From: Elusimicrobiota bacterium
GTDB lineage: Bacteria; Elusimicrobiota; Elusimicrobia; UBA1565; UBA9628
Length of the DNA stretch: 64,000 nucleotides
NCBI GenBank assembly: GCA_026388095.1
Contig: JAPLKL010000050.1
Location: 1-64,000, forward strand
Direction: 5' to 3'
Part shown: in pieces, positions 31,148-39,694 of the stretch
How positions within the stretch are numbered: the first letter of the stretch is position 1
Layout of the letters: each line of letters opens with the position of its first letter
Notes under the pieces: generated by a model
The model's database searches: none
Told to the model about the DNA's origin: nothing
What the model saw: the letters and a program-made list of their open reading frames with translations, nothing else
Position numbers and translations under genes: made by a program

Positions 31148-33469
31148 TCAGGACACGAGACTGAGCACCCAGCTGGTGAAGCGCCGGGCGAGAGTGACGA
31201 CCGTTCCCGGGTTCTGGGGCAGCGTGATGCCGTGGATATTGGCCACGGCGCGGATATCGGCCTCATGAGGCATGTTGCCGTTGGCGTCCATGTCGGAGAG
31301 CAGCACCTGGGCCATGGCGGCCGGGATGTTGGAGGCCTTGGCGAACATGGTCGGGAGGATCAGCGCCTCGGCCAGAGCCGCTCCGGCCGCGTCTCCCATC
31401 TTGGCCATGAAGGCCTTGCGCAGCTTCCAGGCGAAGCCCTGCCAGGCCTGACCCTGGTCGTGGACCTCATCGTTGTCGCTGTACTGGTAGGTGTTGTCGC
31501 CGTGGCGGATGTAGTCGACGGGCTTGCCGTCCGGTCCCGGCCGCGGCTGCTTGAGGAAGTGCTCGCCGATGATCGGGTTGTTCAGGAGGAACATGGAGAC
31601 GATGTCGCCCCAGCCCTCGGAAAGACCGCCGTTGACGATGCCGCCGGTCATGTCGTCCCAGTAGTGGCCGTACTCGTGGTCGGCGACGGTGTCGTAGGCC
31701 GAGTTCACGCAGTTCTCGCTCGACTTGAAGAAATTCAAGCTCGGGCGGCCCGGCGTGTAATAGGCGTTGCATTCATCATCGACGTTGGTGCGCACGACGA
31801 TGGGCTTGCTATCCATCTTGTCGTTGGTGACCTTGTGCGTCTTGAGGAAGTCGTAGGCCAGGTTAACTTTCTGGAAGGCGCTGATCTGGGCCAACGCGTT
31901 CTCGTCGTTCAAGGTCGAGTTTGGGTTGAAGACGACCTTCAGGCCGGTGTCGCCGGGCTTGACCGTGACGTTGACGGACATGGTCTTGCCGGAGCTGTCC
32001 TGCAGGTCCACGTAGGGGCCGGACAGCTTCGCGGTCAAGGTCAGGCCCTCCGGCCCGACCTGGAGCGGCGAGTCGGTCTTGAAGCCGCCGTCCTTGTCGG
32101 TCACGTAGGTCTTTCCGCCGATCTGGACCTTCAGATTGCTCAAGGCGATCTCCTTGAGCTCAGCGGTGGGCAGGATCGGGCCATGGTCCACGGCCTTGCC
32201 GGTGACCGTGCCGGCCACTCCCTGCGCGTCCGCGCCCGCGCGCGGGTCCCAGGCGAAGGCCTCGCCCGAGACCACGTCAACGGCCAGCATGATCGGCCCT
32301 GGGCCGTTCTCGATGAGGTAGATATTGGCCGCGTGCCAGGCGCCCTTGACGTAGACGATCTTCTTCTCCAGGAAGGTGGCCTCCAGGCCGTACATCTGGG
32401 TGTAGACGCCCAAGCGCTCCAGGGCCTTGTCCTTCAACTGGTCGTCCGGGAAGCGCGGGGTGGTGTCCACGGAAGTCTTGGGGTAGAGCTTGGCCATGGC
32501 AGCCATGACCACGGGCCGGTTCTGGATCACCTTCATGGTGAAGCTCAGGCCGGTGCCGTGCATCACGATGCCGCCCTGCTGCTGCTGGAAGTAGGCGTAG
32601 ATGGTGTCGGCTTGATGGCCGACTCCCGCGATGCGGCGCACATGGATGGTGGCCAGCTGCGAGCTGGAGATCCCGTACTTGACCGGATCGGCGTCCACCA
32701 TGGCGCGCAGGGCGCGCTCCACGTCCGCCTCATTGGTCGGGTCGGCCTTCAGGATGGTGGGGCCGGAGCTGAAGATGTCCGCGCCGGTGGAGAGCACGCC
32801 GGGCAGGTCGAAGTTCTCGATGGAGACGCCCTTGCCCTTGCTGGTGTCCGGCGCCGAGGGGGCTTCGTCGAGGACCATGCCCTGCGGCAGGTTGGTCTTC
32901 TGCGGCAGGATGCTCGCGACCGCGCCGGGCGCGGCGGGCTTGGAATTGTCGAAGACCCGTCCGAGGTTGAGCTTGGCGGCGATGGCCGAGGCCAGGCGTC
33001 CGATGAGGCTCTTACGCTGGACGGGGGCCGCGACGGGGTCGGCGGAAGCCTCGGCGGAAAGGGCAGCCAACTGGGCCTGCGGGGCCTGGGCCGGAGCCGC
33101 TAAGACCGGACCGGCGGCCACGACGGAAGCGCCGGGGCCCTCGACCACGGCCGCGACGGGGGCCGCGGGGGCGGCCGCCTCGGGAGCGGCGAAGGTCATG
33201 GCGGCCTGCGCGCCGGGAGCCGCGACGATCGGGGTCTGCGGCAAGGCCAAAGCCCCGCTGAGGCTGAGACGGGAGGCCGGGGTCAGGAGGGAACCGTTGC
33301 CGAGATTCTGGGAAGCGGCGTTGACGGGAAGGCCGGTGATCCCTCCAGGCACGGCGCTCTGGGTGACCTGAGTCTGCACCGCCACGGCCGAGAAGACCGG
33401 CAGGGGGACGGAGGTCAGGGTCAGGACCAGAGAGATGAGGACGGCGGGTAGCTTGCTGATGTTCTTCAT
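31148..33469 (-). CDS. Exported gluzincin metallopeptidase (M4/M36-like, 773 aa)
   Basis: Signal peptide (ISKLPAVLISLVLTLTSVPL) followed by a long Ser/Leu/Ala/Pro-rich stretch with NLGNGSLLTPASRLSLSGAL, then an FTP/PepSY-like propeptide region (residues about 270-420). The catalytic HEYGH lies near residue 597 with the downstream glutamate in GGLSEGWGD about 20 residues later, the gluzincin arrangement of thermolysin and fungalysin. It is probably autoprocessed after export and acts extracellularly. TAGAAT (33479-33484, minus strand) is 9 nt upstream of the ATG. The N-terminal low-complexity region is shared in style with the C11 peptidase. Confidence 0.84.
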   Translation of the reverse strand: MKNISKLPAVLISLVLTLTSVPLPVFSAVAVQTQVTQSAVPGGITGLPVNAASQNLGNGSLLTPASRLSLSGALALPQTPIVAAPGAQAAMTFAAPEAAAPAAPVAAVVEGPGASVVAAGPVLAAPAQAPQAQLAALSAEASADPVAAPVQRKSLIGRLASAIAAKLNLGRVFDNSKPAAPGAVASILPQKTNLPQGMVLDEAPSAPDTSKGKGVSIENFDLPGVLSTGADIFSSGPTILKADPTNEADVERALRAMVDADPVKYGISSSQLATIHVRRIAGVGHQADTIYAYFQQQQGGIVMHGTGLSFTMKVIQNRPVVMAAMAKLYPKTSVDTTPRFPDDQLKDKALERLGVYTQMYGLEATFLEKKIVYVKGAWHAANIYLIENGPGPIMLAVDVVSGEAFAWDPRAGADAQGVAGTVTGKAVDHGPILPTAELKEIALSNLKVQIGGKTYVTDKDGGFKTDSPLQVGPEGLTLTAKLSGPYVDLQDSSGKTMSVNVTVKPGDTGLKVVFNPNSTLNDENALAQISAFQKVNLAYDFLKTHKVTNDKMDSKPIVVRTNVDDECNAYYTPGRPSLNFFKSSENCVNSAYDTVADHEYGHYWDDMTGGIVNGGLSEGWGDIVSMFLLNNPIIGEHFLKQPRPGPDGKPVDYIRHGDNTYQYSDNDEVHDQGQAWQGFAWKLRKAFMAKMGDAAGAALAEALILPTMFAKASNIPAAMAQVLLSDMDANGNMPHEADIRAVANIHGITLPQNPGTVVTLARRFTSWVLSLVS

Positions 33470-33590
33470 GGTAAGCCAATTCTATCGCAACCGCCCGGCG
33501 CGCGTAGTGAGTCCTTGGGGCAAGAGGCCCTCGGCATGAGGCCCAGGGATTTCCGGGACCAAGGACTCACCTTTTAAGTAGAATGGCCGC

Positions 33591-34874
33591 ATGCCCATTT
33601 TGGCCGTCGGCCAGCCCATTCCCCCTCTTCGCCAAGCCCTGGAGGCCGTCCCCGTCGAAGAGAAGGGCCAGCCGCTGTTCCTGCTCCAGGACCTGGAGGG
33701 CATCGCGGCGCAGGCGGTGGCGCTCTCGCCCGCGGGCCTGGCCCTGGCCGCCTGCTTCGACGGCAAGCGCTCGGCCGCCGAAGTGGCCGCGGTCTTCGCC
33801 AAGAACACCCGGCATCTGCTCAAGACCGAGGAGGTCCTCGGGCTCGCCCAGGACCTGGAGAAGAGCCTGCTTCTGGAGACGCCGCAGACCCAGGCTCTGC
33901 GCCGCAAGGTCCTCCAGGAGTTCCGCGACTCGCCGGTGCGCAAGGCCAGCTCGGCGGGGCGGACTTATCCGGACGAGGCGCTCGCTTTGTCCAAGATTCT
34001 GGGCGGCTTCTTCAAGGACCCCAAGGGTCCGGGGAAAGAGCCCGCGGCCGAGCCGGCCGAGCCGGCGCCGCTGGGCTTGATCGCGCCGCACATCGACTTC
34101 GAGCGCGGCGGCCCGGCCTACGCCTGGTCCTACCAAGCGCTCTCCGAGACCCGGCCTCCCGACGCGGTCGTGGCCCTGGGAGTGGCGCACATGTCTCCCA
34201 ATTCTCCCTGGGTGATGACGCCCAAAGCCTTCGCGACCCCCTACGGAGACGTCGCCCTGCACCAGGGGCTCTATGATGAGATCCGCTCGGCCTTGTGGTA
34301 CGACCCGCGCGACGACGAGTGGGTCCACCGCAACGAGCACTCGCTGGAGCTCCAGGCCGTGTGGCTGCGCTATCTCTGGCGGGAGAAGACCCCGCCCTGG
34401 GTGCCCATCCTGGTCTCCTCCTTCGAGCGCTTCGCGGCCGAGCAGCCTCCCTCCCAGGTCGAGACGGTGGAAGGCGCCTTGAGGAAGATGGGCGCCGCCC
34501 TGCGCCGCCGCGCCCTCAAGGGCGAGCGAATCATGGTCCTGGCCGGAGTGGACCTCTCCCATGTGGGACCGCGTTTCGGAGACCAGGAGGACGTTACACC
34601 TGAGGCGAAGAAGCTGGTCGAAAAGGATGACCGCGCCAGTCTGGAGCACGCCCTTCGCCTGAAGGCCGACGACTTCTATCTCTCGGTGGTCAAAGACGGC
34701 AACAAGCGCAAAGTCTGCGGCCTCTCCGCGCTCTACACGGCGCTGCGCCTGCTCCAGGCCCTGGCCGGCGACGCGCCCGGAGCTGGGAAGCTGCTGGCCT
34801 ACGGCCAGGCTGACGACCCGGCCGGAGGCTTCGTCTCCTTCGCCAGCGCCATTTTCCCGGCCGGCGGAGCGTGA
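33591..34874 (+). CDS. amrB: AmmeMemoRadiSam system protein B (MEMO1-like, 427 aa)
   Basis: Residues about 150-427 form the Memo fold: LGLIAPHIDFERGG, ALGVAHMS, RNEHSLELQAVWL and VLAGVDLSHVGPRFGD match the conserved family blocks, including the His residues of the proposed metal site. The N-terminal 140 residues form an additional helical module (LEGIAAQAVALSPAGLALA) reminiscent of PqqD-type winged-helix units. The AmmeMemoRadiSam trio (AMMECR1, Memo, radical SAM) is widespread but its function is poorly defined; the other two members are not in the window. TAGAAT (33579-33584) lies 6 nt before the ATG. Its stop is one base before the convergent immunity gene. Confidence 0.86.
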   Translation: MPILAVGQPIPPLRQALEAVPVEEKGQPLFLLQDLEGIAAQAVALSPAGLALAACFDGKRSAAEVAAVFAKNTRHLLKTEEVLGLAQDLEKSLLLETPQTQALRRKVLQEFRDSPVRKASSAGRTYPDEALALSKILGGFFKDPKGPGKEPAAEPAEPAPLGLIAPHIDFERGGPAYAWSYQALSETRPPDAVVALGVAHMSPNSPWVMTPKAFATPYGDVALHQGLYDEIRSALWYDPRDDEWVHRNEHSLELQAVWLRYLWREKTPPWVPILVSSFERFAAEQPPSQVETVEGALRKMGAALRRRALKGERIMVLAGVDLSHVGPRFGDQEDVTPEAKKLVEKDDRASLEHALRLKADDFYLSVVKDGNKRKVCGLSALYTALRLLQALAGDAPGAGKLLAYGQADDPAGGFVSFASAIFPAGGA

Positions 34875-34875
34875 T

Positions 34876-35301
34876 TCAGAGGGACGGCAGGCTTTCCTCT
34901 ATATAGGGGACATCCACGAGCCCGCGCAGCGCCGGGCTCTTCCACCAGCCGCGGTCGGTCTCCAGGATGACCTGGCCGCCCCGCCGCATCAAGATCGGGA
35001 GCTCCCAATTGAAAAGCACGACCATGTCGCCCTGCGCCACCTTCAACAAAGCCATGAGCACCCGGATGAGATTGAAATTGCCGGCGTAGCCGTCGTCGGC
35101 GTTGTAGACCGACAGGTCCAGGCGCACCACCAGGTCGGCCTGCGAGATGAAGCCGTAGGCCTCGCGGATGGCATGGACGCGAGGCGGCTGCGGGCGGCCG
35201 GGATGGAGCGTCAATCCGCGCACCTCCCCGATCTTGGCGGCGGCGAGCAGGCCCTCGGCGGGACGCGGGTCGGCGAAATGCAGCTCGTACTCTATCGACA
35301 T
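34876..35301 (-). CDS. Putative immunity protein for the adjacent tRNase toxin (141 aa)
   Basis: A small soluble protein beginning SIEYELHFADPRPAEGLLA with a later LLKVAQGDMVVLFNWELPIL and RRGGQVILETDRGWW, a pattern I associate with SitI3-type immunity proteins. Its ATG immediately follows the toxin stop (TAG then ATG), the standard toxin-immunity order. It should stay in the cytoplasm and block the nuclease domain of the product of 35302-37011. The family match is from memory and moderate; the position makes the role likely. Confidence 0.68.
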   Translation of the reverse strand: MSIEYELHFADPRPAEGLLAAAKIGEVRGLTLHPGRPQPPRVHAIREAYGFISQADLVVRLDLSVYNADDGYAGNFNLIRVLMALLKVAQGDMVVLFNWELPILMRRGGQVILETDRGWWKSPALRGLVDVPYIEESLPSL

Positions 35302-37011
35302 CTATTTGGCCGCGACCGGCAAAGGGACGACTTTCCCGGCCTTGACCAGCGGAGTCACAGTCCCCGTCCGCACCACCAGGATGTCGCCCAGATTTGGGAT
35401 GGGGTGCTGCAGAGCCTGCGCCTGCAAGGCGCCGAGCTCCACGGAGGAGCCGTCGAGGTTGAGCACGAAGCTGTGCGCCTGGTTCCGGGCGGCCTTGCCT
35501 TCCAGAGTGGTCCATATGTTGGCGGCTTTCCCGGTGAAGGGCGAGTAGCAGTCGTGCCCGACGCCGTCGATGAGATAATCCGCCCCGGCGCTGAGGCCGT
35601 TCTGGTGCACCCGATAGCCGTTCTGGGCCAGGAGCTGGGCCGCATCGTTCTGCCTCTGCAGGGCCAGCTTGTTGGAGGGGTTCTCCGCCGGGTTGATGGA
35701 AGCCGGCGTCCCGGTGAGCTCGCCCTGCCCCGGCACCGGCCCGAAGGCCCGCTCCAGCGGCCCCTTGACGGAGGCGGGCAGGCTGGCGTCCAAGGCCGCG
35801 GCGCCCCGGCCCACTCCGAGCCTGCTCATCTGGGCCGAGAGCGCCGAGGTCATGGAGTCGATAGCCGCCCGGCCGGGCTTGGTCTTGCCGACGCCATAGC
35901 CGATGGCGCTCATGAGGGCCAAGACCAGGACCGTGCCGCCCACCTGGCCCAGCCGCAGGAGGGATTGCGACTTCTGCAGGGTCCCGACCCCGGCCTGCAA
36001 CAACGCCCGGCTGGCATCCCAGCCTTCCTTGAACAAGGGTCCCAAGGTCGCGGCCAGCATGCCCAAGGAGGCGAGGCTCACGGCGACCTTGGCGACCAGT
36101 CCGAAGCCGGAGAGGGCCGACATCACCAGTCCCAGCACGAGGAACATCAGGTTCGTCGCGATTCCTTGGATCGTGCCGAACTGGGCCTTGAAGGCCTCCA
36201 CGACCCCGGCTATGAGCGGCGCCAAGGTGGGATGCTCCCGGCAAAGCCCCGCGATCTGCGGGTGCGCGCCGAGCGCCTGCCGGCACGGCGCCGCCAAGCG
36301 GTCCTTCTCAGCATCCTCTGCAGGCTGCGGAGCCGGAGATTCGCCGAAGGCAGGGACATCCTGCAGCTTCAAGCCCTTCATCGTCCGGCTGGTCCTGGGC
36401 GAGGCGGCGCCGCTCCCGCCTGTCGAAGAGACCGCGCCCGCGTTCAGGCGGCCCGCGGCCGTATCCAGGTCCCAGAACCTGCGCCCCTGGGAGCCGTCCA
36501 CGGCCGCGTTCCAGCGCTGCGGGTCAACGACGGCCTGGGCCTTCTTCAACTCGGCCGGAGGCCGCACCGCCTGCGTGGGGACAGCGCCGCCGACCGTCGT
36601 CCCGGGGAACATCCTGCCGAGGAGCGCGGCCACCTCCTCCAGCCGCGGCCGGAAGATGGCGCCGGCCTGTGCCGGGACCTTCGCACGGCCGGCCCTGCAC
36701 TCCGGAGTGAGCCCGGTCCAGAAAGGCGCCTCCGCCTGCAGGGCCTCGCCCGCGGCCTTCTGGAGTTCCAGCAGGTCCTTCTCGCCAGGCTTGGGCGAGG
36801 CCAGCAGTTCTGATATGGATTCGAGCGCGGCGCCCGCCGCGGCATGGTCTTTCTGGGCATAGCCCCCGGCGCGCAGATCTTCGACGGCGGGGGATAGCCG
36901 GTTCCAGACGGCGCGCAGATCCGCCCGCGTGGAGGCAGGGTCCGAAGCGCGACCAGGAGCGCTGAGGAGGAGCAGGCAGAGCGCGTACGCCAAGGAGGCT
37001 CGGGGTGGCAT
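35302..37011 (-). CDS. Exported polymorphic toxin with C-terminal CdiA-type tRNase domain (569 aa)
   Basis: Layout: signal peptide (residues 1-22), a helical periplasmic region to about 240 (with Cys pairs), hydrophobic helices at about 265-345 (NLMFLVLGLVMSALSGFGLV, GTVLVLALMSAIGYGVG), then a C-terminal domain from about 455. That domain reads RQNDAAQLLAQNGYRVHQN, DYLIDGVGHDCYSP, ANIWTTLEGKA and SFVLNLDGSSVELGALQAQ, the pattern of the CdiA_C_tRNase toxins of contact-dependent inhibition. There is no two-partner-secretion domain, LXG or WXG segment, or Rhs repeat, so it is not a standard CdiA. The membrane helices could be the translocation or pre-toxin part. The immunity gene follows with no gap. 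Confidence 0.82.
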   Translation of the reverse strand: MPPRASLAYALCLLLLSAPGRASDPASTRADLRAVWNRLSPAVEDLRAGGYAQKDHAAAGAALESISELLASPKPGEKDLLELQKAAGEALQAEAPFWTGLTPECRAGRAKVPAQAGAIFRPRLEEVAALLGRMFPGTTVGGAVPTQAVRPPAELKKAQAVVDPQRWNAAVDGSQGRRFWDLDTAAGRLNAGAVSSTGGSGAASPRTSRTMKGLKLQDVPAFGESPAPQPAEDAEKDRLAAPCRQALGAHPQIAGLCREHPTLAPLIAGVVEAFKAQFGTIQGIATNLMFLVLGLVMSALSGFGLVAKVAVSLASLGMLAATLGPLFKEGWDASRALLQAGVGTLQKSQSLLRLGQVGGTVLVLALMSAIGYGVGKTKPGRAAIDSMTSALSAQMSRLGVGRGAAALDASLPASVKGPLERAFGPVPGQGELTGTPASINPAENPSNKLALQRQNDAAQLLAQNGYRVHQNGLSAGADYLIDGVGHDCYSPFTGKAANIWTTLEGKAARNQAHSFVLNLDGSSVELGALQAQALQHPIPNLGDILVVRTGTVTPLVKAGKVVPLPVAAK

Positions 37012-37054
37012 GGGTTGCCTCGCCTATCCTATATACCCCCGGAATCCGCGGATT

Positions 37055-38086
37055 TCAAGAGGGCGGTCCGGGAACAGGCCGCTCAAGGCCCCCGTGCGAA
37101 TGATGACGCCTCACCCAAGGCGCGAGCAGATCGGCCAGCACGCGGTGGCCGGCGGCGTTCAAGTGCATGGCATCCAGGAAGAAGCGGCGGGGGTCCTGCC
37201 CCCGGCGCGTCTCCATCTCCGCCGCGAAATCCACCAGGCCGACGCCGGTCTGCGCCGCCACCTCGCGCACGGCCCCCACATATTTCTCATGATCCGCCAA
37301 CTCTCCCAGAGAGTGGCTCGCGAACCAGCCTTGGCCGGCCTGAGCGAGCCGCGGCTCGGCCGGCGCAGTGATCAGCACGACCTGGGCGCCGGCGTCCCGG
37401 GCATCGCCGATGATGCCGCGCAGGTTATCCTTGAACTGGGACAGCGGCACTTGCGCCGCCCAGCGCATCCTTTTGAAGACCGGGCTCTCCGCATCCCACA
37501 GGCTGGCTTGGAACCTCAGCAGGAGGCTCGCCAAACGCCAATGGACCGCCCAGCGGCGGATGCCAGCGAACGTCTTCTCGCTGGCGGCGGCGCGCCAATG
37601 GTCGTTCCACCCGTAGTAGACCGTGACCAGCTGCGGCCGGAACTCCAGCAGACGGGATGTCCGGAGCCAGCGCCGGCCGGAAAAGGAATTGTGTCCCGGC
37701 ACGCCGGCATTCATGGTCTCCAGGCCGCGCGCCGACAGCAAAGCCGGATAGGTCTCCGATTCAGCGAGCCTCACGCCGAACGTGCAGGAATCCCCCAGGC
37801 TCAGGACCAGGGGCCTCCTGGGCTCGGCTCCCCGCGTCCCGTACGCGCTGACGCGCGCCGGAGCTCCGAAGACCTCCGAAGGGTATAAGCCCGGCTTGGG
37901 TCTATAGCGGCACTGCAGATCGTCCAGCGCCCAGCGCGAGCAGTAGCGCCAATGCGGCTGGACTCCCAGCGCGGCAAGACCGAGTTCGGCCAACAGGAAT
38001 CCCGCGATCAGGCCGGGCAACGCCCATACGGCCCAGCCGCTGAAACGGCCCCGTCGCGACCCTCCCGCCTGGCCTGTCACGAGCAT
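37055..38086 (-). CDS. Membrane-anchored SGNH/GDSL-type hydrolase (343 aa)
   Basis: A single N-terminal helix (AVWALPGLIAGFLLAELGLA) and then an SGNH domain: LSLGDSCTFGVRL (nucleophile Ser), NAGVPGHNSFSG (Gly block), YYGWNDHW (Asn block) and DAMHLNAAGH (Asp and His). It resembles O-acyltransferase or esterase partners of envelope polysaccharide systems. It has low sequence similarity to the SGNH protein at 24195-25214 beyond the catalytic blocks, so it is not a recent duplicate. It ends 43 bp before the toxin gene start on the same strand. Confidence 0.82.
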   Translation of the reverse strand: MLVTGQAGGSRRGRFSGWAVWALPGLIAGFLLAELGLAALGVQPHWRYCSRWALDDLQCRYRPKPGLYPSEVFGAPARVSAYGTRGAEPRRPLVLSLGDSCTFGVRLAESETYPALLSARGLETMNAGVPGHNSFSGRRWLRTSRLLEFRPQLVTVYYGWNDHWRAAASEKTFAGIRRWAVHWRLASLLLRFQASLWDAESPVFKRMRWAAQVPLSQFKDNLRGIIGDARDAGAQVVLITAPAEPRLAQAGQGWFASHSLGELADHEKYVGAVREVAAQTGVGLVDFAAEMETRRGQDPRRFFLDAMHLNAAGHRVLADLLAPWVRRHHSHGGLERPVPGPPS

Positions 38087-38131
38087 CTTCCCTGTGGCTT
38101 GCGAACGCGGGTTCCCGGCAGGGGCCCGCAG

Positions 38132-39694
38132 TCAGTTCACCTGCAGTCCGAAGAACTCTCCCCCTTCCTTCAGCAGCCGCTGGAGGTGCTCCGGTCCCTG
38201 GAAGCTCTCGCCGTAGAGCTTGGCGATGGGCTCGGTGCCCGAGAGCCGGGCCAACAGCCAGGAGTCCTGCAGGTAGATCTTGACCCCGTCGGTATCGCGC
38301 ACGCCGGTCACCTTCTGGCCGGCCAGCTCCTTCAAGGAAGCGCAGGAAGCCGCGTTCATGGACTTGATCTTCTGGCGCTGAGCCTCGGAGATGGCCACGT
38401 CCACGCGGCGGTAGGCAGGGTCGCCGTAGCGGCTGGTCAGGTCCCGGTAGAGCTCCAGGAGGTCCTTGCCCGTGCGCGCCATGACCTCGGCCAGCAGGAG
38501 CACGGCGAGGATGCCGTCCTTCTCCGCGGTCCAGCGGTAGATGGAGAGGCCCGCGCTCTCCTCGCCGGCCAGGATGTAGCGGTCCTGCCGGATGCCCTCC
38601 ACGTACCACTTGAAGCCCACGTTGACCTCGTCGGCCTTGCGGCCCTTGGCCTGCGCGATGCGGTCCAAGAGATGCGTGGTCCCTATGGTCCGGCCCACGG
38701 TGAGGCTGGAGGGCCAGGCGGGCCGGTTGTCGAGGAGGTAGGCCGTGAGGACGCAAAGGGCTTGGTTCGGTGTGAGCAGTCCCGAAGTCTTGGTCGCGAC
38801 GCCGAAGCGGTCCGCGTCCGGGTCCGAGGCGCCGACGAAGTCGTACTTGCCGGCCCGGGCCAGGTCCAAGAGCGGCTTCATGGGATAGACCGAGGAAGGG
38901 TCCATGCGGATCTGGCCGTCGTGGTCGCGCGGGATGAAGCCGAAGGTGGGGTCCACGGTCTTGTCGACCACGCGCAGGTTCTTCAAGCCCAGGTCCCGGC
39001 GCAGCGCCTCATAATAAGGAATGGAGGTCCCGCCGAGGGGGTGGATGCCGATGCGCAGGCCGGAGCTCTTGATGACATCCAGGTCCACGACCTCGGCCAG
39101 CCTCTTGAGGTAAGGGCCGACGAGGTCCGGGACTTCGAGGAGGCCCTGGGCCTTGGCCTTGGCCAAGGACAGGCGGCGGATGGCCTTGGGGTCGTCGAGG
39201 CATCCGTTGGCGTACTTTTCGATGACCGAAGTGAACTCCGCTCCAGCCGGGCCGCCGCTGGCGGGATTGTACTTGAGGCCCATGTCCTGCGGCGGGTTGT
39301 GCGAGGCGGTCCCGTTGAGGGAAGCCGCGGCGCGGCCCGCGATGATCTCGAGCGAAAAGACGGGCGTGGGCAGGGGGATGTCCGCCAGGCGCACCGGGAA
39401 GCCGTTGCCGGCGAGGACCTCGGCGCAGATCTTGGCCGTCTCGGCGCTCATCAGGCGGGTGTCGCCGCCGAGGAGGATGGGCCCCTTGATGCCCCGCTCC
39501 GTGTGGAGCCGGGCCACGGCCTGGGCGATGGCTTCGGCGTGGCGGCGGGAAAAGCCTCCGCCCAGCCGGCCGCGATGGCCGGAGGTCCCGAATTTGACCC
39601 GCTCGAGAGGGACGCTGGGCGAGTCGAACTCCCGGGCGAAGTGGTGGACGTTGATGACTTCCGGGCTCAAGCGGCCGGCTTCGGGGTGGGGCAT
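38132..39694 (-). CDS. pgm: Phosphoglucomutase, alpha-D-glucose-specific (520 aa)
   Basis: The phosphoserine loop is NGTASHNPPQDMGLKYNPAS, with Ser131 followed by HNP; many relatives have Ser or Pro where this one has Ala before the Ser. The metal-binding loop is GASDPDADRFG and the N-terminal FGTSGHRG is intact. It interconverts glucose-1-phosphate and glucose-6-phosphate for glycogen and envelope sugar synthesis. AAGGAGGAACC precedes ATG 39694, which makes this start secure and the overlap with the glycosyltransferase-Lnt gene 28 bp. Confidence 0.88.
   Translation of the reverse strand: MPHPEAGRLSPEVINVHHFAREFDSPSVPLERVKFGTSGHRGRLGGGFSRRHAEAIAQAVARLHTERGIKGPILLGGDTRLMSAETAKICAEVLAGNGFPVRLADIPLPTPVFSLEIIAGRAAASLNGTASHNPPQDMGLKYNPASGGPAGAEFTSVIEKYANGCLDDPKAIRRLSLAKAKAQGLLEVPDLVGPYLKRLAEVVDLDVIKSSGLRIGIHPLGGTSIPYYEALRRDLGLKNLRVVDKTVDPTFGFIPRDHDGQIRMDPSSVYPMKPLLDLARAGKYDFVGASDPDADRFGVATKTSGLLTPNQALCVLTAYLLDNRPAWPSSLTVGRTIGTTHLLDRIAQAKGRKADEVNVGFKWYVEGIRQDRYILAGEESAGLSIYRWTAEKDGILAVLLLAEVMARTGKDLLELYRDLTSRYGDPAYRRVDVAISEAQRQKIKSMNAASCASLKELAGQKVTGVRDTDGVKIYLQDSWLLARLSGTEPIAKLYGESFQGPEHLQRLLKEGGEFFGLQVN

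Noticed and set aside
34799-36286. 495-codon minus-strand frame through the toxin and immunity genes
   Set aside because: It is a shifted frame of the toxin gene; the translation is Arg/Gly/Pro/Ala-rich and has no domain, unlike the signal peptide, helices and nuclease motif of the other frame.
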